This document shows positions 8,247 through 17,500 of a stretch of 64,000 bases of DNA, in pieces. The position numbers were made by a program, and so were the translations under genes. Every line of letters begins with the position of its first letter. Within the stretch, counting starts at the first letter, position 1. The DNA comes from Paraburkholderia bannensis. GTDB taxonomy: Bacteria; Pseudomonadota; Gammaproteobacteria; Burkholderiales; Burkholderiaceae. The stretch spans positions 124,001 through 188,000 of the forward strand of contig NZ_JACHBW010000009.1 in the NCBI RefSeq assembly GCF_014200455.1. Reading direction: 5' to 3'. The notes under the pieces were generated by a model. That model was given only the letters and a program-made list of their open reading frames with translations. It did not search any database and was not told the DNA's origin.

Positions 8247-8930
8247 ATGAACGTACTGATCGTTTTGACTTCCCACGACGAACTCGGCAACACGGGCAAG
8301 AAGACGGGTTTCTGGCTCGAAGAGTTTGCCGCTCCTTACTTCGCGCTGCGCGATGCAGGCGCAAAGCTGACGTTGGCGTCGCCCAAGGGCGGCCAGCCGC
8401 CGCTCGATCCCAAGAGCAGCGATCCCTCGGCACAGACCGATGCCACGCGGCGCTTCGACGCTGACTCCGCGGCACAGGCCGAACTTGCCCATACGAAACG
8501 TCTCGCCGATGTCGATGCAAACGACTTCGATGCTGTGTTCTATCCCGGCGGCCACGGCCCGCTGTGGGACCTCGCCGAAGACCCGCAGTCGATCGCGCTG
8601 ATCGAGAAGATGTTCGCGGCAGGCAAGCCGGTCGCAGCCGTGTGCCACGCACCGGGCGTGCTGCGTCACGTCAAGGGCGCCGATGGCCGTTCGATCGTGG
8701 CGGGCAAGAAGGTGACCGGTTTCGCGAACAGCGAAGAAGCCGCCGTCGAGCTGACCGATGTGGTGCCGTTCCTCGTCGAGGACATGCTCAAGGCGAACGG
8801 CGGCCACTACTCGAAGGCCGACGATTGGGCCCCCCACGTGGCAGTCGATGGCCTGCTGATCACCGGGCAGAACCCCGCATCGTCGGAGCCGGTCGCCGAA
8901 GCGCTGCTCGAACTGCTGGACAAGAAGTAA
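8247..8930 (+). CDS. DJ-1/PfpI family protein, probable glyoxalase III-type
   Basis: A 227-residue class I glutamine-amidotransferase-fold protein of the DJ-1/PfpI superfamily. The nucleophile elbow AVCHAPG places Cys133 and His134, and Glu25/Glu26 in WLEEFAAPY supply the conserved acid, as in the Hsp31/GATase1-like group. Members detoxify methylglyoxal or repair glycated groups. Placement behind a NemR-type operator supports an aldehyde-defence role, the part played by gloA in the E. coli nemRA-gloA unit. Exact activity (glyoxalase, deglycase or chaperone) cannot be settled from sequence. Confidence 0.85.
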   Translation: MNVLIVLTSHDELGNTGKKTGFWLEEFAAPYFALRDAGAKLTLASPKGGQPPLDPKSSDPSAQTDATRRFDADSAAQAELAHTKRLADVDANDFDAVFYPGGHGPLWDLAEDPQSIALIEKMFAAGKPVAAVCHAPGVLRHVKGADGRSIVAGKKVTGFANSEEAAVELTDVVPFLVEDMLKANGGHYSKADDWAPHVAVDGLLITGQNPASSEPVAEALLELLDKK

Positions 8931-9116
8931 GCCGGTTTATCCCCATTTCCTTTAAGCAACGCTGCGCGCCGCGAAAGTTGCGGCGCGTGGGGAGTTTTTG
9001 TCGCTCGCCGCGATAGCGCGTGCTCAAAGGAAATCCCGAATTCTTTATTCAACGTTTTTTCAATGGCGCGAAAGTCTGCCGGAATACCGGTGCGCGCCGC
9101 TCAAGGAGTGCAGTAG

Positions 9117-10211
9117 ATGTCCGCATTGTTCGAACCGTTCAAGCTCAAAGACGTGTCCTTGCGCAACCGCATCGCGGTTCCGCCGATGTGCCAGTACATG
9201 GCCGTCGACGGCATGATCAACGACTGGCACCACGTTCACTACGCGCAGATCGCGCGCGGCGGCGCTGGCCTCGTGATCGTCGAGGCGACGGCGGTGTCGC
9301 CGGAAGGGCGCATCACGCCGGGCTGCGCGGGTATCTGGAATGATGAGCAGGCCAAGGCTTTCGCGCCGACCGTCGCCGCCATCAAGGCCGCAGGGTCGGT
9401 GCCCGGCATCCAGATCGCCCACGCGGGCCGCAAGGCGAGCGCGAACCGTCCGTGGGAAGGCGACGACCATATCGCCGAAGGCGACGCACGCGGCTGGCAG
9501 ACCATCGCGCCGTCCGCGATCCCGTTTGGCGCGCATCTGCCGAAGGTGCCGCAGGAGATGACGCTCGACGATATCGCGCGCGTGCGCGAGGACTTCGTCG
9601 CAGCAGCAAAGCGCGCGCTGGACGCGGGCTTCGAATGGCTCGAACTGCACTTCGCGCACGGCTACCTGGGTCAAAGCTTCTTCTCGGAACACTCGAACCA
9701 GCGCACCGACGCTTATGGCGGCAGCCTCGAAAACCGCAGCCGTTTCCTGCTGGAAACGCTCGCTGCCGTGCGCAAGGTCTGGCCGGAACATCTGCCGCTG
9801 ACGGCGCGTTTTGGCGTGATCGAATACGATGGCCGAGATGAGCAGACCCTGGCCGAATCGATCGAACTCGCGAAGAACTTCAAGCGCGAAGGCCTGGACA
9901 TGCTGAGCGTGAGCGTGGGTTTCTCCACGCCGACCGCGCAGATTCCGTGGGCGCCGGCTTTCCTCGCGCCGATCGCGCAGAAGGTGCGTCGCGCGGCGGG
10001 CCTGCCGGTGTCGTCGGCATGGGGTATCGGTACGCCGGAACTGGCCGAGCGTTCGGTCGCTTCGGAGCAGCTCGATCTGGTGATGGTGGGCCGTGCGCAT
10101 CTGGCCAACCCGCACTGGCCGTACTTTGCAGCGCAGGAACTGAAGGTCGATCGCGCGGCATGGGTGCTGCCCGCGCCGTACGCGCACTGGCTCGAACGCT
10201 ACAAGGCCTGA
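9117..10211 (+). CDS. old yellow enzyme, YqjM/XenA class (NADH:flavin oxidoreductase)
   Basis: A 364-residue FMN-dependent ene-reductase. YqjM-class marks are the redox-tuning Cys25 and Tyr27 in PPMCQYMAVDG, the HAGRKAS motif, and the substrate-binding His pair in ELHFAHGYLG. FMN-phosphate contacts lie in the C-terminal VMVGRAHLANP region. It reduces activated C=C bonds of enals, enones, quinones and maleimides using NAD(P)H. Within the NemR-like locus it is the functional counterpart of E. coli nemA, though from a different OYE class. It starts 186 bases after the DJ-1 gene; no separate operator was seen. Confidence 0.93.
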   Translation: MSALFEPFKLKDVSLRNRIAVPPMCQYMAVDGMINDWHHVHYAQIARGGAGLVIVEATAVSPEGRITPGCAGIWNDEQAKAFAPTVAAIKAAGSVPGIQIAHAGRKASANRPWEGDDHIAEGDARGWQTIAPSAIPFGAHLPKVPQEMTLDDIARVREDFVAAAKRALDAGFEWLELHFAHGYLGQSFFSEHSNQRTDAYGGSLENRSRFLLETLAAVRKVWPEHLPLTARFGVIEYDGRDEQTLAESIELAKNFKREGLDMLSVSVGFSTPTAQIPWAPAFLAPIAQKVRRAAGLPVSSAWGIGTPELAERSVASEQLDLVMVGRAHLANPHWPYFAAQELKVDRAAWVLPAPYAHWLERYKA

Positions 10212-10268
10212 GCGCCCTGACTGAAGAAATTGCCGATCGGAAATTTCATTGACGATAAGGACATTCCA

Positions 10269-10568
10269 ATGAGCATCTATCTTTTCGCGAGCCTCACGCC
10301 GAAGGCCGAACACGTTGCCGACCTCGAAGCAGAGCTGCGTCACATGGTGGCCGAAACGCGCAAGGAAGCGGGCAATCGCCGCTACGACCTGCTGCGTCGC
10401 GCCGACGGCACGCCGGGCTTTCACCTCTACGAGACCTATGTGGATGAGGCCGCCGTTCAGGCACATCGCGAAAGCGCGCACTACGTGGCGTTTCGCGGCA
10501 AGATCGGCGACTGGCTGGCCGAGCCGGTCGACGTGAAGGCACTGGTGGGCGTGGATATCGCCGCTTGA
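10269..10568 (+). CDS. ABM-domain (putative quinol monooxygenase) protein
   Basis: A 99-residue single-domain antibiotic_biosynthesis_monooxygenase (YgiN/ActVA-Orf6-like) ferredoxin-like fold. Visible marks are the SIYLFASLTPK strand, GNRRYDLLR, and GFHLYETYVDEAAVQAHRES-like central region with the conserved His. Such proteins dimerise and act on quinols or similar aromatics. AAGG lies 8 nt before this ATG; the longer frame upstream lacks a site. It follows the old yellow enzyme by 57 bases, probably as the last gene of the electrophile-defence operon. Confidence 0.85.
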   Translation: MSIYLFASLTPKAEHVADLEAELRHMVAETRKEAGNRRYDLLRRADGTPGFHLYETYVDEAAVQAHRESAHYVAFRGKIGDWLAEPVDVKALVGVDIAA

Positions 10569-10600
10569 GTTTGAAGCGCTAACCGCGTTCGCATGAGAGA

Positions 10601-10637
10601 AAGCGCCGGGGCGATGCGATGCCCCGGCGCTTTTTCG
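10601..10637. terminator. terminator after the ABM gene
   Basis: Twelve-base perfect stem AAGCGCCGGGGC / GCCCCGGCGCTT with an 8-nt loop and a following T5. It separates the operon from the convergent adhP. Confidence 0.88.
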
Positions 10638-10647
10638 TTTGCGCTGT

Positions 10648-11676
10648 TCAGGGCGCGAAATCCAGTACCACGCGGCCCTCGATTGCGCCGCGCTCCATGC
10701 GCGCGAAAACGTCGTTGATGTTTTCGAGCCGGTCGGTGCTGACGGTCGCCTTGACCTTGCCTTCCTGCGCGAACATCAGCGACTCTTCAAGATCGAGCCG
10801 TGTGCCGACGATCGAGCCGCGCACCGTCACGCCGCTCAGCACCATGTCGAAAATCGGCAGGGGGAAATCGCCGGGCGGCAGGCCGTTTAGCGAAACGGTG
10901 CCGCCGCGCCGTACCATGCCCAGCGCCTGCGAAAACGCTATTGGCGATACGGCGGTGACGAGCACGCCGTGCGCCCCGCCGATTTCCTTCTTCAGATAAG
11001 CGGCCGGATCAGTGTTTTTCGCATTGACGGTTACGGTCGCGCCCAGCCGCTTTGCCAGGGCGAGTTTCGTATCGTCAACATCGACGGCGGCGACGTTCAG
11101 GCCCATCGCGCGGGCATATTGCACCGCCATATGGCCGAGCCCGCCTACGCCGGAAATCACGACCCAATTTCCCGGACGCGTATCGGTCACTTTCAGGCCT
11201 TTATAAACCGTCACGCCCGCGCAAAGTACCGGCGCGATGTCGATGAAATTCACGCCCTTGGGCAGCAGGCCGACGTAATTCGCATCGGCTTTTGCGTATT
11301 GCGCGAAACCGCCGTTGACCGAATAGCCGGTATTTTTCTGCTGCTCGCACAAGGTTTCCCATCCGCCCAGACAGTGCTCGCAATGACCGCATGCGGAATA
11401 GAGCCACGGAATGCCCACGCGGTCGCCTTCCCTGACGTGTTTGACGCCGCTGCCCACGCCCACCACGTAACCGACGCCTTCATGGCCCGGAATGAAGGGC
11501 GGTTGCGGCTTGACAGGCCAGTCGCCGTGCGCGGCGTGCAGGTCGGTATGGCACACGCCGCAGGCTTCAATTTTCACGAGGAGTTCGCCGGGACCCGGCT
11601 CGGGGATCGCCACTTCTTCGATAACCAGTGGCTTGCCAAATTCGCGGACCACGGCTGCCTGCATTGTCTTGCTCAT
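10648..11676 (-). CDS. adhP: zinc-dependent alcohol dehydrogenase AdhP
   Basis: A 342-residue medium-chain alcohol dehydrogenase. Catalytic zinc ligands are in GVCHTDLH and PGHEGVGYV; the structural zinc is held by four Cys in CGHCEHC...LC; the NAD-binding turn is GVGGLGHMAVQ. Of two consecutive Met codons the second (11676) has the better spacing to AGGAG. It converges on the electrophile-defence operon and could handle aldehydes from the same chemistry, but no TetR operator is seen at its promoter, so co-regulation is not shown. Confidence 0.92.
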   Translation of the reverse strand: MSKTMQAAVVREFGKPLVIEEVAIPEPGPGELLVKIEACGVCHTDLHAAHGDWPVKPQPPFIPGHEGVGYVVGVGSGVKHVREGDRVGIPWLYSACGHCEHCLGGWETLCEQQKNTGYSVNGGFAQYAKADANYVGLLPKGVNFIDIAPVLCAGVTVYKGLKVTDTRPGNWVVISGVGGLGHMAVQYARAMGLNVAAVDVDDTKLALAKRLGATVTVNAKNTDPAAYLKKEIGGAHGVLVTAVSPIAFSQALGMVRRGGTVSLNGLPPGDFPLPIFDMVLSGVTVRGSIVGTRLDLEESLMFAQEGKVKATVSTDRLENINDVFARMERGAIEGRVVLDFAP

Positions 11677-11965
11677 CATCGGCTCCTGTTTGGGGAAAGA
11701 GCGTTACACCTGCGCAATCATGCTTTCGTGACTCTTTGAGTTTGCCAAATTGTGTGAAGTAAGGGGTTGAAGTTGTGCGTGTCATATCGACGCAATTTTC
11801 CTTGCAGTGGGCATGGAAGTTACTTTAAGAAGGCATTTTTTAACGCGCAATTACATTGCACTCCGAATAAAATGTTGGCTTTCCGGGCGAGGATTGCCGG
11901 ACATCCGATGCCGGACGCATTGGCCGATTACAATGGGCGTTTCGCCCATCGACCCGTGCGTCCGG

Positions 11966-14350
11966 ATGCAAATCGAAGAACTTTTCCAGCAGGCACATGA
12001 ACGGCATATCGCCGGCGACTTCGTCGCCGCCCACGACGCATATTGCCGTATCGTCGAACTTGACCCTTTGCACGGCCCAGCGCATTTCCGGCTTGCGGTG
12101 ATCGCAATCCAGCAAGGCCGCTTTCAGGAAGCGATCGTCGGGCTGACGCGAGCGCTTGAAATCGAACCGGCGAATCGGCGCTATCGCGAAGCAATCGGGC
12201 AGGCGTATGCGTTTTCGCAGCGCCATGCCGATGCGGCGGCGGTTTATCGCACGCTGCTGGAGGAAGACGCCAGCGACCCCGATCACTGGTTCGGCCTCGC
12301 AAGCGCATTGCAAGCGCAGGGTCTCTATCACGACGCGGCGCAGGCGTGGGAAGTGCTCGCGCAGCGCGATCCGCAGCGCGCCGACGCATTCAACAATCTC
12401 GGCAATTGCCGTCAATTGCTCGGCGAAGCGGCGCTCGCCCAGTCAGCATACGAGCGCGCGATTGCGGCGCAGCCTGGCAATGCCGATGCGCTCGTCAATC
12501 TGGGCACGCTGCTGCGCGCGCAAGGCCAGCATGCGCACGCGCTGGCATTGCTGCGTGAAGCGGTTGCGGCTGCGCCCAATTCCACCGCAGCGCTGGTGAA
12601 CCTCGGCGTTTTGCTGCTCGACGAGGGCAATCCGCAAGAGGCTGCGGCTGTGCTTGAACGCGCGCTGGAGATTGCGCCGGACTTCGCACATGCGGCCTAC
12701 AACTACGGTAACGCGCTGCACGCGCTGGGTCGGCGCAGCGAGGCTCAGGCGCAGTATCGCCATGCTTTGTCGGTCGATCCCGCCCATGCCGAAGCCGCCA
12801 ACAACCTCGGCAATGTATGCCGCGAACTGGGCGAGCACAAGGCGGCGATGGACGCATTCGAAACCGCCATTCGCGTGCGGCCCGATTTCGTCGATGCCTG
12901 GAACAATGCGGCGAATCTGCAGCGCACGCTGGGTCAGCAGGACAAAGCCTGCGCGCTGCTGCGCAAGGCGCTTGAACTCGCGCCGGAACATTCGCCCACG
13001 CTCAATAACCTTGGCAATGTCTTGAAGGACCGCGGCGAACTCGACGAAGGCATTGCTTGCTTCGCGCGCGCCGTGAAAAGCGATCCGGATAACCTCACCG
13101 CGCACAGCAATCTGCTCTACGCGCTCTCGTTCCAGTCAGCCGGGCCGGAAGCGATTCTTGAAGAGGCGCGGCGCTGGTCCGCGCAACATGAAGCGCCGTT
13201 GCGTGCGCAACGTTATTCTCACGAACCGCAAGAGCGGCAGGGGCGCCGCTTGAAGATCGGCTATGTATCAGCGGATTTTCGTGAGCATTGCCAGGCATTG
13301 TTCATGACGCCGCTGCTTGCGAATCACGATAGAAGCCGTTTCGAGATCCATGCGTATTCGAGCGTTGTGCGTCCTGATGAAGTCACGTCACGTCTTGCGA
13401 CCCATGTCGACGTGTGGCACGACGTGCGTCAGCTCGGCGACGCGGCGCTCGCGCAGTTGATCCACGCGGACGGTATCGACATCCTCGTCGATCTCACCAT
13501 GCATATGGCCGATGGCCGGCCATTGCTGTTTGCGCAACAACCAGCGCCGGTCCAGGTTGCCTGGCTGGCTTATCCCGGTACGACGGGAGTCGACGCCATC
13601 GGCTACCGCTTTACCGACCCGCATCTCGATCCACCGACGTTCGAGGCGCATTACACGGAACGCACCGTGCGTTTGCCGGACACGTTCTGGTGCTACGACC
13701 CGCTTGCGCGAGAACCGGCGGTCAACGCGCTGCCCGCGAAGCAGGCGGGGCACGTCACGCTAGGCAGTTTGAATAACCCCTGCAAATTGACGGACTCGAC
13801 GCTCGCATTGTGGTCGCGCGTGTTCGCCGCCTTGCCGGATGCCCGCCTCATGCTGATGGCTGCGCAGGGCGATGCGCAGGCGCGTCTGGCCGCGCGCCTC
13901 GCGCACCACGGTATCGATCCGGCGCGGGTGCGTTTCGTGCCATTTCAGCCGCGCGACGCCTATCTGCGTACTTACCACGAGATCGACATCGCCATCGACA
14001 CGCTGCCGTACAACGGCCACACCACGACGCTCGACGCGCTGTGGATGGGCGTGCCAGTGGTAACGCGGGTGGGGGCGACCTGCGCGGGCCGGGCCGGATT
14101 GTCCCAACTGGCGAATCTGGGGCTGGATGCGCTTGCCGCATTTTCCGATGAAGATTTCGTGCAGACGGTGGTTTCGCTCGCTGCCTATCTGCCGCGTCTG
14201 GCCTATCTGCGCGCGACCTTGCGCGCGCGAATGGAAGCCTCGCCGCTGATGGACGGCGCGCGGTTCGCGCGTGGTATGGAAACTGCGTACGCGGCCATGT
14301 GGCGAGAGTGGAGCGGGGCGGGTGAAGAGAAACCGCGCATCGCGGACTGA
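11966..14350 (+). CDS. TPR protein with O-GlcNAc-transferase-like GT41 domain
   Basis: A 794-residue protein. The N-terminal ~400 residues are about ten TPR repeats with the NNLGN...LG...A pattern. The C-terminal ~370 residues form a bacterial SPINDLY/OGT-like GT41 glycosyltransferase. OGT hallmarks present are YPGTTG, GSLNNPCKLT (UDP-binding Lys region) and DTLPYNGHTTTLDALWMGVPVVT. Bacterial members glycosylate proteins such as adhesins and flagellins, usually with GlcNAc or hexose. No signal peptide is seen, so a cytoplasmic location is expected. The start is uncertain: an ATG 33 bases upstream (11933) is possible and neither has a clear ribosome site. No obvious target protein is adjacent. 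Confidence 0.88.
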   Translation: MQIEELFQQAHERHIAGDFVAAHDAYCRIVELDPLHGPAHFRLAVIAIQQGRFQEAIVGLTRALEIEPANRRYREAIGQAYAFSQRHADAAAVYRTLLEEDASDPDHWFGLASALQAQGLYHDAAQAWEVLAQRDPQRADAFNNLGNCRQLLGEAALAQSAYERAIAAQPGNADALVNLGTLLRAQGQHAHALALLREAVAAAPNSTAALVNLGVLLLDEGNPQEAAAVLERALEIAPDFAHAAYNYGNALHALGRRSEAQAQYRHALSVDPAHAEAANNLGNVCRELGEHKAAMDAFETAIRVRPDFVDAWNNAANLQRTLGQQDKACALLRKALELAPEHSPTLNNLGNVLKDRGELDEGIACFARAVKSDPDNLTAHSNLLYALSFQSAGPEAILEEARRWSAQHEAPLRAQRYSHEPQERQGRRLKIGYVSADFREHCQALFMTPLLANHDRSRFEIHAYSSVVRPDEVTSRLATHVDVWHDVRQLGDAALAQLIHADGIDILVDLTMHMADGRPLLFAQQPAPVQVAWLAYPGTTGVDAIGYRFTDPHLDPPTFEAHYTERTVRLPDTFWCYDPLAREPAVNALPAKQAGHVTLGSLNNPCKLTDSTLALWSRVFAALPDARLMLMAAQGDAQARLAARLAHHGIDPARVRFVPFQPRDAYLRTYHEIDIAIDTLPYNGHTTTLDALWMGVPVVTRVGATCAGRAGLSQLANLGLDALAAFSDEDFVQTVVSLAAYLPRLAYLRATLRARMEASPLMDGARFARGMETAYAAMWREWSGAGEEKPRIAD

Positions 14351-14355
14351 GCCAA

Positions 14356-14383
14356 CTGGCCGGATGGCATAGGCCGTCTGGCC
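14356..14383. other. imperfect hairpin after the GT41 gene
   Basis: CTGGCCGGATGGC pairs with GCCGTCTGGCCAG with one mismatch. There is no T tract; it may be a weak or Rho-assisted terminator. Confidence 0.35.
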
Positions 14384-14437
14384 AGATTGACGAGCCGGAA
14401 AGCCGCTCTGGGAGCGACTCAGCACGCGCCCTGCATG

Positions 14438-14453
14438 CTGTATAAATATACAG
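14438..14453. promoter_or_regulatory. LexA (SOS) box of uvrA
   Basis: CTGTATAAATATACAG is a full CTG-N10-CAG dyad with the AT-rich centre of the LexA consensus. It lies 85 bases upstream of the uvrA start, implying SOS induction. Confidence 0.85.
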
Positions 14454-14538
14454 TAAAATCTCCAATACTCTGCCCGCCCGATCGGGCCGAAAGCGGCCGG
14501 GCCCGGCGCCCGGTTCCTACGCCTGTGATCCATCCGGA

Positions 14539-17500
14539 ATGCCAGCGCAAGTGAGCGATAACCGATCCATCAGAATCCGCGGTGCCCGTCAGCACAACCT
14601 CAAGAACCTCGATCTCGACCTGCACACCGGCGAAATGACGGTGGTGACCGGGCCTTCAGGCTCGGGCAAGTCCAGTCTCGTGTTCGACACCCTTTACGCG
14701 GAAGGGCAGCGTCGTTACGTCGAAACCTTCAGTGCGTATGCACGCCAGTTTCTCGACCGCATGGACCGTCCGCAGGTCGATCGCGTCGATGGCGTGCCGC
14801 CCGCCATCGCCATCGACCAGACCAACCCGGTGCGCAGTTCGCGCTCGACGGTCGGCACGATGACGGAACTGAACGACCACCTGAAGCTGCTCTATGCGCG
14901 CGCCGCGAATCTGTTCGATCGCGTCACGGCGCAGCCGGTGCGGCACGACACGCCGGAAACGATCTACGCGGAACTGCTTGCGCGCACCGCGGCGGGCGAT
15001 CCGCGTCTGGTGGTGACGTTCCCGGTCGAACTGCCCGATACGACGACCGAAGAGGAAGTGCAGCAATGGCTGTCCGCGAGCGGCTATACGCGCGTGCAGG
15101 CGCAGCGCGAGGTCAAAACTGCTGAGGGCACGCGCAAGGTGCTCGACGTGGTTGCCGACCGCTTCCGTTTGCAGAACGCCGAGAAAAGCCGCGTGGTCGA
15201 GGCGATCGAGGCCTCGCTCAAGCGCGGCGCAGGGCGCGTCAACATTTATGTCGTATCGGAATCCGACGCTTCGAGCGATGTTTCCGATACGAAACCCGAG
15301 CCGCAGATCTGGCGTTTTTCCACCGGCCTGCATTGCCCGGACAGCGATCTTCGCTACGCGGACCCGCAACCCGCGCTGTTCTCGTTCAATTCGGCCTATG
15401 GCGCCTGCGAAGTGTGCCGCGGGTTTGGCCGCGTGATCGGCGTGGATTGGGGGCTGGTGATTCCGGATGCGCGCAAGTCCCTGCGCGGCGGTGCGATCAA
15501 ACCGCTGCAGACGCCCGCGTGGAAGGAGTGTCAGGACGACCTGATGCGCTACGCCGCCAAGGCGGGCGTTCCGCGCGATACCGCGTGGTCTGAACTGACC
15601 GATGAACAACGCGACTGGGTCATCAACGGCGCGGCGGACTGGAAGGGCAACTGGCAATCGCAGTGGTACGGCGTGAAGCGCTTTTTCCAGTACCTGGAAT
15701 CGAAAGCGTACAAGATGCATATTCGCGTGCTGCTCTCCAAATACCGCAGCTATACGCCATGCGAAACCTGTGGCGGTGCGCGCCTGAAAACGGAAGCCTT
15801 GCAGTGGCGTCTGGGTACAAAGGAGAACGCCGACGAAGTGCTCGCGCCCGCCGCGCGTTTCCTGCCGCACGGCGTCGACTGGTCGCGCGCGCAGCTCGAA
15901 GCGCTGCCCGGCCTGACGTTGCACGACGTGATGTTGCTGCCGATCGAGCGCATTCGCCGCTTCTTCGACAATCTTTCGCTATCGTCCGCACTGCTTGACG
16001 ATGCGCTCAAACTGCTGCTCGCGGAAGTTCGCACGCGCCTCAAGTATCTGTGCGATGTGGGCTTGGGTTATCTCACGCTCGATCGCCAGAGCCGCACGCT
16101 GTCGGGCGGCGAAGTGCAGCGGATCAACCTGACCACGGCGCTGGGAACTTCGCTCACCAAGACGCTGTTCGTGCTCGACGAGCCCAGTATCGGCCTGCAT
16201 CCGCGCGACCTGAACCGCATTGTCGAAGCCATGCAGCGCCTGCGCGACGCCGGCAATACGCTGGTGGTGGTCGAGCACGATCCATCGGTGATGCTGGCAG
16301 CCGACCGCCTGATCGACATGGGCCCGGGGCCTGGCGAGCGCGGCGGCACGATCGTCTATGACGGCACGCCCAAGGAGATCCGCTCGTCCGGCACCCTCAC
16401 CGGCGAGTATCTGGGTGGTCATCGTGCGGTGGCCGATGCCTCGCACTGGGAGCGTCGCCCTGTCGATGCGAATACCCCCAGTTTGCTGCTGGAAGGCGCA
16501 AGCGAACACAATCTGCGCGATGTGACCGTGCAGTTTCCGCTGCAGCGTCTAGTGTGCGTGACGGGCGTATCGGGTTCGGGCAAATCGACGCTCGTGCAGG
16601 ACGTGCTCTATCCGGCGCTGGCGCGCCATCTCGGCAAGGCCACGGAATCGCCGGGCGTCTATCGTGCGTTGAGCGGCGCGGAGCAGATCACGGACGCCGT
16701 GTTCGTCGATCAATCGCCCATCGGCAAGACCGCGCGTTCGAACCCGGCCAGCTACGTGGGCGCGTTCGATGAGATCCGCAAGCTGTTCGCCAAGGCCACG
16801 CTCGCGAAGCAACGCGGCTACACGGCGGGCATGTTCAGTTTCAATTCGGGCGAAGGTCGCTGCCCAACCTGCGGCGGTTCGGGTTTCGAGCATATCGAAA
16901 TGCAGTTCCTGAGCGACGTCTATCTGCGTTGCCCGGATTGCGACGGCAGCCGCTATCGTCCGGAAGTGCTCGAAGTCAAGATCGAGCGCGGCGGCCGTTT
17001 GTTGTCGGTGGCGGACGTGCTGGATCTGACGGTGAGCGAAGCGGCGCAATGCTTCGCTGAGGATGCCGAAGTATTGCGCGTGATCCAGCCGATCGTCGAT
17101 GTGGGGCTGGAATACGTGAAGCTCGGCCAACCGGTGCCGACGCTTTCGGGCGGCGAGGCGCAGCGCCTGAAACTCGCGGGTTATCTGGCGGAAACGGCGC
17201 AGGCGCGTGGCAAGGACAAGGCGGCAGGCGGGCGTCTTTTCATGTTCGACGAACCTACCACGGGCCTGCATTTCGACGATATCGCCAAGCTGATGCGCGC
17301 GTTCGGCAAGCTGCTGGCGGGCGGTCATTCGCTGCTCGTCATCGAACACAATCTCGATGTGATCCGCGCGGCGGACTGGCTGATCGATCTCGGACCCGAA
17401 GGCGGCGACGCCGGAGGCGAAGTGGTGTGCGTGGGCACGCCCGACGATGCGATCGCCTGCCCGCGCTCGCATACGGGCGCGGCGCTGGAACGCTACGAAG

